Of a DNA stretch of 46,404 nt, positions 40,586 to 46,404 are shown one piece after another. Under the pieces are notes generated by a model. The model saw only the letters and a list, made by a program, of their open reading frames with translations. It searched no databases and was not told where the DNA came from. Each line of letters starts with the position of its first letter. Within the stretch, counting starts at the first letter, position 1. Location: positions 25,656 through 72,059 of the forward strand of contig NZ_LWBU01000191.1 in assembly GCF_001646665.1 (NCBI RefSeq). The letters run 5' to 3'. Position numbers and translations under genes: made by a program. This DNA comes from Streptomyces noursei. Lineage in GTDB: Bacteria > Actinomycetota > Actinomycetes > Streptomycetales > Streptomycetaceae.

Positions 40586-41695
40586 CTACCGGGCGGGGGC
40601 GGGCAGGACGACCTGTTCCGGATCACCCAGCCACACCCGCCGGCCGTGTGCGGTCACGGTCGGCCCGAAGCTGTCGGCGGCAGGCGATCCCAGGCCGACG
40701 TACTCCTCGTGGACCCGTTCGGCCTCCCGCCCCAGCCCGCGCGTCCCGTACTCGTACGCCTCCTCCCCGGTGACGGCGGTGGCGGCGGAGCCGTCGGCGT
40801 CCTGCAACCACACCTGAGCGGTGTCACCACCCCGGTCGGCGTGGACCATGCGTACCCCGGGCATGCGCGCGCCGGCGTACAGGGCGAAGCCGAGCGACAG
40901 CATGTCGCGCGGGTCCACGGCGGCCTCCACGGGCCTCGCGGTGGTGTCGTCGACCGGAGCGGGCGGGGGCGGTCGGTGGGACCGCATGGGCATGTACGAG
41001 GCTCCGCCGTGAAAGCGTCCGGAGGCGGCACCCCTGCCGTCCGCCGTGAGCCGCACCAGCGCGCCGCTCCAGAAGTCGCGGGCCATGGGGGCGACGAGGA
41101 CGCCGCCCGGGGTGAGCTGCCGCACCAACGCGTGGGGGACCTCCCGCAGGGCGCAGGTGGCGACGATCCGGTCGAACGGGGCCTGGTCGGGCCAGCCCCG
41201 TTCGCCGTCCCCGCACGCCAGGTTGGGCCGGTACCCCGCCGCCCGGAGGACGGCGACCGCGTGGTGGGCGAGGCCCGGGTCGACCTCCACGCTGTACACG
41301 GCGGAGTCGCCGAGCCGGCGGGACAGGAGCGCCGCCACGTAGCCGGAGGCGGTGCCGATCTCCAGGACGCGGTGGCCGTCCTCGACCGCCAGCAGCCGCA
41401 GCATGCGGGCGACCATGCTCGGCTGGGAGTTGGACGAGGTGGCGGTGCCGGGGCCGTCCGGCTCGCCGTCGTCGAGCTGGATGACGACCGGCTCGTCGGA
41501 GTGGATCAGGTTGAGCCGGTCGGCCTCGCTGGTGAGGGGCACACACGCGGTCGGGGTCTGCCGCCATGCCCGGCGGGGGATGAAGGGTTCGCGGGGGACG
41601 GCGTGCCAGACGGCCCGCCAGGTCTCGTCGAGCAGGCCCCGCGCGTACAGGGCTTCCACGAGTCCGGCATGCCCGTCTGCCTGAGCGGTCGACAC
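40586..41695 (-). CDS. PCMT-like (protein L-isoaspartate) methyltransferase family protein
   Basis: A 369-residue SAM-dependent methyltransferase. The N-terminal GLVEALYARGLLDETWRAVW and AVPREPFIPRRAW, the TSSNSQPSMVARMLRLL segment, and the SAM loop VLEIGTASGYVAALL (near residues 110-124) are those of protein isoaspartate methyltransferases; DRIVATCALREVPHALVRQL and LTPGGVLVAPM follow. The extra C-terminal 130 residues are not in housekeeping PCMT and resemble PCMT relatives that modify RiPP peptides. GTG at 41695 is fixed by GGGAG five bases upstream. It follows a Cys-rich microprotein gene and an XRE-TPR regulator on the same strand. Confidence 0.85.
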   Translation of the reverse strand: MSTAQADGHAGLVEALYARGLLDETWRAVWHAVPREPFIPRRAWRQTPTACVPLTSEADRLNLIHSDEPVVIQLDDGEPDGPGTATSSNSQPSMVARMLRLLAVEDGHRVLEIGTASGYVAALLSRRLGDSAVYSVEVDPGLAHHAVAVLRAAGYRPNLACGDGERGWPDQAPFDRIVATCALREVPHALVRQLTPGGVLVAPMARDFWSGALVRLTADGRGAASGRFHGGASYMPMRSHRPPPPAPVDDTTARPVEAAVDPRDMLSLGFALYAGARMPGVRMVHADRGGDTAQVWLQDADGSAATAVTGEEAYEYGTRGLGREAERVHEEYVGLGSPAADSFGPTVTAHGRRVWLGDPEQVVLPAPAR

Positions 41696-41834
41696 ATCAG
41701 CTCCCGTCGGTGGTCCTGCTCGGGCCGGAGCCGTCGGGTGAGGGCGGGGTGGGCGGCGGAGTCCACGGCTTGTCGGACGGCTCGCCGCCGTGCTTTCCGC
41801 CGTCGGTCGTGGTGGTACGAGGCGCAACCGACGC

Positions 41835-41990
41835 TCACCGAACGGGTGCCGGACTGTCGCACCGGCGGCACCGGCAGGGCGGGTACGAGGCGAAGACCGG
41901 CGGTGGAGCACCGGTGGGCCGCACTTCGCGCGCCCGTCGGACGACGCGCGTCGTACCGTCGGGGCGTACCACGTACACCTTGATCGTCAT
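41835..41990 (-). CDS. 51-residue Cys-rich microprotein
   Basis: ATG at 41990, with GGGGAG eight bases upstream, opens a 51-codon frame. The first half (MTIKVYVVRPDGTTRVVRRA) looks like a beta hairpin; the second half carries YPPCRCRRCDSPAP with Cys39, Cys41 and Cys44 in a C-x-C-x2-C arrangement. I recall similar short proteins with a PPC-C--C ending near XRE regulators and methyltransferases in Streptomyces, but cannot name a family. It could be a small zinc protein, a partner of the methyltransferase or its substrate. TACCGT at 42033-42038 is a possible -10. Confidence 0.55.
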   Translation of the reverse strand: MTIKVYVVRPDGTTRVVRRAREVRPTGAPPPVFASYPPCRCRRCDSPAPVR

Positions 41991-42081
41991 CACGGTCACT
42001 CCCCGGCGTCGGGTGGAATCGGGCTCGCCCCGACGGTAGGAGGGTGCGACTCGGAACATGGGCCGACTTCCGGCCCCTTGC

Positions 42082-43335
42082 TCAGGCCGCGAGCATGCCG
42101 ATGCGCACCGCCAACCGCGCGGCCCGCTCCCGCCGTTCCGGCAGGCGGGACTCGGTTTCCTCAAGCACGATCCGGCGCGCGTAGCCGTTGTAGCGGATGG
42201 TTTCCGGCGCGGCTTCGTAGGCCTGTTCCAAGGTGGACAGCGCCGTCTGCGCCTGACCGTCCAGGTGGTACGCCCGCGCCTGCTCGATGCGGTGTCGTGC
42301 TCGACGCGGCCGGGACGGGATCGCACTCGCCTCGGCGCGGGCCGCCTGACGCACGGACTCACCACCCGTACGGAGTTCCACGGCCACCGTCACCGCGTGG
42401 GCTCCCATGATGGCCGGCCCGAACGACGTGACCGGGTGGGAATACCCGGCCGGCAGACTGTCGGCCATGCGCTTCGCCCGGTCCCACCAGCCCCATGCGG
42501 TCCCGGTGTCGGCGCGGCGAGCCGCGGTGTACCCGGCCTCGAAGGTGAGGGCGCCCGCGATGGCACGCACCTCCACGGCCGCCTCGGGCAGGAGGGGCTC
42601 CAGGAAGGCCAGCGTCTCGCGCGTGACCTCGTCGGCCGCGTCGAAGTGACCGGGGCCCGAGTCGCGGTGCGCCTGTGCGGCCAGCCACGCCGCGACGCCG
42701 ATGGCGTGCGGGTCCTCCGACTCCTGGGCGGCCACCATGCCGCGATCCGCGACGCGCCACAGCAGGGCCGCGTCCGGCTGGTAGGCCAGGAAGAACTGGG
42801 CCAGGGAGTACACCTCCGACAGGACCGCCTGTGCCGCCCGCCGGTCGGCGGCCGACTCGGCCCGGCGCACCGCCACTTGAGCGTCGCGAATGAGGTCGGG
42901 GAGCACATCCCCCAGCACCTGCCGGTGGTTGGGCGCGCAGTGGCGTGCCGACCATGCCCTCGCCAGACGGGCCCGCACATGCTCCGTACGGGGCGCGGGC
43001 CGATCGTCGCGCAGCCGTACGGCATTGATCGCTGCCGCGACGGCGGGCAGCTTCGCATGCCCCGGGCCCACGAAGAGTTGCACTTCCCGGTCGCCGATGT
43101 CGCCCACCAGGTCGCTCAGTCGACGGACACGGAGGGTCTCGGCGATGCGCAGGATCTCGGGCAGCCGAGGCATCTTCATCTTGCCGGTCTCCACCTTCTT
43201 GACCCATGAAGGATGGTGTCCGAGGAGTCCGGCGAGCTGTTCGCGCGTCATCCCCCGGCGCGTCCGGAGGATCTGGACCCTCTGCCCGAAACGGACGGGG
43301 TCCTCGTACGGGTCCGGGGTAGCGTCAGACGGCAC
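42082..43335 (-). CDS. XRE-family regulator with C-terminal TPR-like domain
   Basis: A 417-residue regulator: an XRE helix-turn-helix at about residues 15-70 (RFGQRVQILRTRRGMTREQL, then LLGHHPSWVKKVETGKMKMP), followed by about 330 residues of paired helices like TPR/RRNPP-type receptors (AVLSEVYSLAQFFLAYQPDA; IGVAAWLAAQAHRDSGPG). Such proteins often sense a peptide or small ligand. The GTG at 43335 is preferred: GAGAGGGG lies upstream and a TACTCT -10 at 43369-43374 would start transcription downstream of the earlier ATGs at 43404 and 43425. It precedes the microprotein and methyltransferase genes. Confidence 0.8.
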   Translation of the reverse strand: MPSDATPDPYEDPVRFGQRVQILRTRRGMTREQLAGLLGHHPSWVKKVETGKMKMPRLPEILRIAETLRVRRLSDLVGDIGDREVQLFVGPGHAKLPAVAAAINAVRLRDDRPAPRTEHVRARLARAWSARHCAPNHRQVLGDVLPDLIRDAQVAVRRAESAADRRAAQAVLSEVYSLAQFFLAYQPDAALLWRVADRGMVAAQESEDPHAIGVAAWLAAQAHRDSGPGHFDAADEVTRETLAFLEPLLPEAAVEVRAIAGALTFEAGYTAARRADTGTAWGWWDRAKRMADSLPAGYSHPVTSFGPAIMGAHAVTVAVELRTGGESVRQAARAEASAIPSRPRRARHRIEQARAYHLDGQAQTALSTLEQAYEAAPETIRYNGYARRIVLEETESRLPERRERAARLAVRIGMLAA

Positions 43336-43368
43336 GGCCTTGCCCCTCTCTGCAGCTTCGTCACCGCC

Positions 43369-43374
43369 AGAGTA
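43369..43374 (-). promoter_or_regulatory. -10 box of the XRE-TPR gene
   Basis: TACTCT on the minus strand lies 33 bases before the GTG at 43335. No clear -35 box is seen. It argues against the starts further upstream. Confidence 0.4.
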
Positions 43375-43501
43375 GGGGCCTTCGACCGCCTCCGGGGCCG
43401 GCATGGGGGGGGAAGGCCCGGGCATCAGCAGAGACGCCGGGCGGAGTCCACGGGTGAGCGCGCAGGGGCGGCCCGCGGACGTCCCGGCAGGCCGGAGCCC
43501 G

Positions 43502-44089
43502 TCAGTCGTGGGCGCCCCGGGCCGGGGGCCTGGCGCGGACGACGGCCTGGTCGCCGCGGGGGCCGAAGAGGTGGAGGATCTCGACCGCGGTGCCGTTCGC
43601 CGGGCCGAACCAGTGGGGTTCCCGGGTGTCGAACTCGGCGACCTCGCCGGGGCGCAGCGTGCATTCCGTGGTGCCGAGGATAAGGCGCAGCTCGCCGGCG
43701 AGGACGTACAGCCACTCGTAGCCGTCGTGCCGCACCAGCTTCGGTTCGCGCGGTGACAGCACCTGCTTGAAGACCTGCACCCGGCCCGGGTACTGCGTCA
43801 GGGGCACCAGGACGTTGCCGTGGCCCTTGCTCAGGGGCTTGAGGTGCACCCGGGGGTCGCCGCTGGCCGGGGCGGCCACCAGTTGGTCGAGGGCGACGCG
43901 GTGCGCTCGGGCGAGCGGGATCAGCAGCTCCAGGGTGGGGCGCCGCTTGCCGGACTCCAGGCGGGACAGGGTGCTCACGGAGATGCCGGTCGCGGCGGCG
44001 AGGCCCTCCAGGGTCAGTCCCCGGTCCCGGCGGAGGGTCCGCAGCCGGGGGCCGATGGCGTCGAGCGTCTGCCGCAGTTCCGCGTCCAT
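43502..44089 (-). CDS. XRE-cupin transcriptional regulator
   Basis: A 195-residue regulator: helix-turn-helix at about residues 10-65 (LRTLRRDRGLTLEGLAAATG, then VSTLSRLESGKRRPTLELL) and a cupin_2 ligand domain at about 115-185 (HDGYEWLYVLAGELRLILGT; LRPGEVAEFDTREPHWFGPA). Such proteins usually repress a neighbouring transporter or catabolic gene and respond to a small molecule bound in the cupin barrel. It is divergent from the DHA2 exporter across a perfect palindrome that it probably binds. The ATG at 44089 lies seven bases from that palindrome, so autorepression is likely. Confidence 0.9.
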   Translation of the reverse strand: MDAELRQTLDAIGPRLRTLRRDRGLTLEGLAAATGISVSTLSRLESGKRRPTLELLIPLARAHRVALDQLVAAPASGDPRVHLKPLSKGHGNVLVPLTQYPGRVQVFKQVLSPREPKLVRHDGYEWLYVLAGELRLILGTTECTLRPGEVAEFDTREPHWFGPANGTAVEILHLFGPRGDQAVVRARPPARGAHD

Positions 44090-44096
44090 GGCCCCA

Positions 44097-44117
44097 GTTT
44101 TGCAGTTCCCGCAAAAC
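44097..44117. promoter_or_regulatory. Operator palindrome for XRE-cupin regulator
   Basis: GTTTTGC (44097-44103) and GCAAAAC (44111-44117) are perfect inverted repeats seven bases apart. The AT-rich arms stand out against the surrounding sequence. The site directly abuts the regulator start and is about 70 bases upstream of the exporter. Confidence 0.7.
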
Positions 44118-44188
44118 CGCTGCGCTCCGGATGCCCGCCGGACCGAGCATGGCCGGGCCGGACGCACCGTGGAACCGAGAGGCAGACC

Positions 44189-45619
44189 GTGACCCTGACG
44201 ACCCGAAACCCGCAGCCGGGGCCCGTGTTGAGCGCGCGGAGGCGCTGGACGGTCCTGGCCGTCTGCTGCCTGAGCATGTTCCTCGTGGGCCTGGACACCA
44301 CCATTGTCAACGTGGGCCTGCCGGAGATCGGCCGCGCCCTGGACATCGGGACCCTCGGGCTCGAATGGACCGTGGACGCGTACACCCTCGTCCTGGCCGG
44401 GCTGCTGATCTCCGCCGGCGCGCTGGCGGACCGGTTCGGCCGCCGGCGGGTGTTCCGCACCGGGCTCGTCGTCTTCGGCGCGGCCTCGCTGGCCTGCGCG
44501 CTCGCCCCCTCGGCGGGGGTGCTGGTCGCCGCCCGGGCCGTGCAGGGCGTCGGGGCCTCGATGCTCAGCCCGGTGGCCCTCGCCATCGTGGTGAACGCGA
44601 TGCCCGACGCGAAGGAGCGGGCACGGGCGATCGGCGTGTGGGCCTCGGTCTTCGGCCTCAGCATGGCCGCCGGGCCCGTGGCGGGCGGCGCCCTGATCGC
44701 CGCGTTCGGCTGGCGGTCGCTGTTCTGGATCAACGCGCCGGTCGTCGTCGCCGCGCTGGTGCTCACCGCCGTGTTCGTCCCCGAGTCCCGCGCCCCCCGG
44801 GCGCAGCGGCTGGACCTGCCGGGCCAGGCCCTGCTCACCCTGGTCATCGCGGTGTCGGTGGGCGTGCTCATCGAGGGACCGCGCATCGGCTGGACGTCCC
44901 CGCCGGCCCTCGGCGCCTACGCGGTCGCCGGCGCGGCGGCGGTCTGGTTCGTCCGGGTCGAGTCGCGCCGGCCGGAACCGCTGATGGACCCCCGGCTCTA
45001 CCGCAGCCCGGCCTTCACCGGCGCCGTCCTGGGCGCGGTGGCGGTCTTCGTCGCCCTGAACATGACGCTGCTGCTCAACACCTTCTACCTCCAGCACACG
45101 CGGGGCTGGACACCGCTGGCGGCCGGTCTGGCCACCCTTCCGATGGCCCTCGGGGCGACGGTCTGCGCCCCGCTGTCCGGTCGGCTGGTGGGACGTGGCG
45201 GGCCGCGCCCGCCCCTCCTGCTGGCCGGCGGCTTCCTCACGGCGGGCGGGCTGTGCCTGGTCGGGCTCGACCGGGACACGGGCGTCGCGCTCCTCCTGCT
45301 CGCCTACGCGCTGATCGGGACCGGCTTCGGCTTCGCGAACGCCCCGCTCACCAACACGGCGGTGAGCGGCCTGCCGCCCGCCCGGGCCGGCGTGGCCGGG
45401 GCGATCACGTCCACCGCCCGCCAGTTCGGCGCCGCGCTCGGCATCGCCCTCGCCGGCGGCCTCGTCGCGGGCGTCGCCCCGCAGGGACTGGCGGAGGCGT
45501 CCCGCCCGGGCTGGGTCCTGGTCGCCGGATGCGGTCTGGTCCTGCTCGGCGTGGCCCGCCTCTCGCGCCGGGACACGCGCCGGGAAAACCGGGTGCGCCC
45601 GCAGGGGCCGCCCCGCTAG
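44189..45619 (+). CDS. DHA2-family (EmrB/QacA type) MFS drug exporter
   Basis: A 476-residue transporter with about 14 helices. Helix 1 has the DHA2 signature SMFLVGLDTTIVNVGLPEI; motif A GALADRFGRRRVFRTGLVVF follows, and VQGVGASMLSPVALAIVVNA and VFGLSMAAGPVAGGALIAAF (motif C) are typical. WRSLFWINAP is also diagnostic. It exports toxic compounds in exchange for protons. The GTG at 44189 is preceded by GAGAGG. Expression is probably controlled by the divergent XRE-cupin repressor. The stop codon TAG is part of the -10 box of the next gene. Confidence 0.92.
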   Translation: MTLTTRNPQPGPVLSARRRWTVLAVCCLSMFLVGLDTTIVNVGLPEIGRALDIGTLGLEWTVDAYTLVLAGLLISAGALADRFGRRRVFRTGLVVFGAASLACALAPSAGVLVAARAVQGVGASMLSPVALAIVVNAMPDAKERARAIGVWASVFGLSMAAGPVAGGALIAAFGWRSLFWINAPVVVAALVLTAVFVPESRAPRAQRLDLPGQALLTLVIAVSVGVLIEGPRIGWTSPPALGAYAVAGAAAVWFVRVESRRPEPLMDPRLYRSPAFTGAVLGAVAVFVALNMTLLLNTFYLQHTRGWTPLAAGLATLPMALGATVCAPLSGRLVGRGGPRPPLLLAGGFLTAGGLCLVGLDRDTGVALLLLAYALIGTGFGFANAPLTNTAVSGLPPARAGVAGAITSTARQFGAALGIALAGGLVAGVAPQGLAEASRPGWVLVAGCGLVLLGVARLSRRDTRRENRVRPQGPPR

Positions 45620-45633
45620 CGTCCGCGCGCATG
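45617..45633 (+). promoter_or_regulatory. -10 box overlapping the exporter stop, for DinB gene
   Basis: TAGCGT at 45617-45622 includes the exporter's stop codon and lies eight bases before the ATG at 45631. A leaderless or almost leaderless transcript is likely. Confidence 0.45.
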
Positions 45634-46140
45634 ACCATTCCCCGTGACAGACCCCCCTTCGAGGCGGACGAGCGGACACAGCTCGTCGGGTGGCTCGACC
45701 TTCAGCGCTCGATCGTCCGGTGGAAGTGCGAGGGACTGGCCGAACAGGACGCGCACCGGGCCGTCCTGCCGCACTCGCCCCACATGACGGTGGCCGGTGT
45801 CCTGTCGCACCTGCGGTGGGTGGAGCACACCTGGTTCGAGGTGCTCTTCCTAGGCGGCCCCGCCGTCGGGCCGCAGTTCGCGGACGACGAAGACCTCGAC
45901 ATGAAGGTCGAGGGGGTGCCGCTCGCACGCCTCGTGGAGGAGTACGAGCGGCAGTGCGCGGTCTCGAACGAGATCGTCGCGGCCCACGCCCTGGACGAGA
46001 CCGGCCGCCATCCGGACTTCCGGTCCGCCAGGGCGAACCTGCGGTGGATGCTGATCCACATGGTCGAGGAGACCGCGCGGCACGCCGGGCACCTGGACGC
46101 GATGCGGGAACTGCTCGACGGGCGGAAGGGCTACTACTGA
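45631..46140 (+). CDS. DinB-family (YfiT/DUF664-like) protein
   Basis: A 169-residue four-helix-bundle protein of the DinB superfamily. Metal-binding histidines are in GVLSHLRWVEHTWFEVLF (near residue 60-66) and MVEETARHAGHLDAMRELLD (near residue 150-156). The W-V-E-x-x-W segment and HL-x-x-MREL ending are those of the DUF664 group common in Streptomyces. Some relatives are mycothiol-dependent thiol transferases or maleylpyruvate isomerases; the substrate here is unknown. A strong terminator follows. Confidence 0.9.
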   Translation: MTIPRDRPPFEADERTQLVGWLDLQRSIVRWKCEGLAEQDAHRAVLPHSPHMTVAGVLSHLRWVEHTWFEVLFLGGPAVGPQFADDEDLDMKVEGVPLARLVEEYERQCAVSNEIVAAHALDETGRHPDFRSARANLRWMLIHMVEETARHAGHLDAMRELLDGRKGYY

Positions 46141-46173
46141 GCCGGGCGGGGCCGGGAGCCCGGGGCGGGTCCT

Positions 46174-46219
46174 GGGGGTGTCTTGTCGATCAGCCCGGCA
46201 TGATCGGCGAGACGCCCCC
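46174..46219 (+). terminator. Terminator of the DinB gene
   Basis: GGGGGTGTCTTGTCGATCA (46174-46192) pairs over its full 19 bases with TGATCGGCGAGACGCCCCC (46201-46219) if G-U pairs are allowed; these wobbles are valid only in the plus-strand RNA, which fits DinB transcription. It ends exactly at the CTAG border of the right-hand repeat. Confidence 0.85.
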
Positions 46220-46404
46220 TAGGGAGTGTCCGCAAAGTATCGGCGTCCGCCCGGAGGGCGGGGGTAGCGGTGTCCGGTGCGTGCGATCGCAAGGCGGAGG
46301 AGGGAGCCATGGCGGAGCCATGGTGACCGACGACAACGCCGCTGGGGGTCCCCCCTCTGGGGGAGCGCATGCAGGGCGCCGCGGGCCAGGCGAGACTTTG
46401 CGGA
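46218..46404. mobile_element. MITE-like element, right copy, truncated by window end
   Basis: The element seems to start at 46223 with GGAGTGTCCGCAAAGTATCGG next to CTAG (46219-46222). The window ends in GACTTTGCGGA, the beginning of the inverted copy of the same terminus, so the full element should end about 8-10 bases beyond the window and measure about 190 bp. 46218-46345 is inverted relative to 1-128. No convincing gene lies inside; an open frame of 78 codons on the minus strand (46134-46370) crosses the border and looks spurious. The transposase that moves it is not in this window. Confidence 0.7.

Noticed and set aside
41506..42365. Several alternative plus- and minus-strand frames over the microprotein and methyltransferase start
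   Set aside because: They lack ribosome binding sites and conserved patterns; the chosen GTG at 41695 and ATG at 41990 have both signals.
46134..46370. 78-codon frame in the right-hand repeat as a transposase fragment
   Set aside because: It crosses the element border and the DinB terminator and shows no DDE or HTH motif.

Overview
The window looks like ordinary core chromosome from a Streptomyces or a close actinomycete. Base composition is extremely GC-rich with G or C at nearly every third codon position, GTG and TTG starts are frequent, and several genes start directly behind a -10 box with no leader. The families present (BTAD/AfsR-type regulator, glutamine synthetase of the GlnA2 kind, NpdG, bifunctional primase-polymerase N-domain protein, DUF6243 microprotein, XRE-TPR regulator) are typical of that genus. 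No tRNA, rRNA, CRISPR array, prophage or biosynthetic gene cluster was seen.

Layout. 1-128 is one arm of a roughly 128 bp inverted repeat whose other arm lies at 46218-46345, part of a small transposon-like element; the window may therefore be a contig bounded by a repeat. 124-11000 holds a DUF1304 membrane protein, an NTF2-like protein, an FAD monooxygenase, an SDR, a secreted PhoD phosphatase, a Gfo/Idh oxidoreductase, a Bcr/CflA exporter, a lipoprotein, an Rsm22-type methyltransferase and a secreted AOC-like protein. 11000-20600 holds a DDAH-like hydrolase with an unusual leader, DUF6243, a TetR regulator with a double operator, a primase-polymerase N-domain protein, a lipoprotein, a PhzF-like protein with an abnormal tail, heme oxygenase, methionine aminopeptidase, NpdG and a site-2 protease. 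20700-30100 holds a large BTAD/NB-ARC regulator convergent with a DrrAB-type ABC exporter, a cupin, PanB, an exonuclease/phosphatase-family protein and a Cmx-like exporter. 30050-38000 holds NAD synthetase, a hydrolase, a CBS protein, a DUF3105-DUF305 pair preceded by a His/Gly-repeat protein, a SpoIIE-type phosphatase and GlnA2. 38380-46140 holds a beta-propeller protein, a cold-shock-like protein, DUF4234, a cassette of XRE-TPR regulator, Cys-rich microprotein and isoaspartate-methyltransferase-like enzyme, an XRE-cupin regulator divergent from a DHA2 exporter, and DinB.

How the genes work together. Most are independent housekeeping or stress genes. Clear functional units are: the translationally coupled ABC exporter pair next to its probable BTAD regulator; the coupled DUF3105-DUF305 pair; the XRE-cupin/exporter pair around a perfect palindrome; the TetR/DUF6243 divergent pair around two palindromes; and the XRE, microprotein and methyltransferase series.

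Most interesting points: (1) a 15-bp stem at 11860-11928 that buries the ribosome binding site of the DDAH-like gene and encloses a 12-codon leader ORF whose stop codon overlaps that site; (2) the XRE, CxCxxC microprotein and PCMT-like methyltransferase cassette at 40586-43335; (3) the inverted mobile repeat at both window ends; (4) a PhzF-like gene whose stop seems to have been lost in a 17/18-bp minisatellite, so that it runs antisense into heme oxygenase. All calls are by eye from the sequence; no database search was run.
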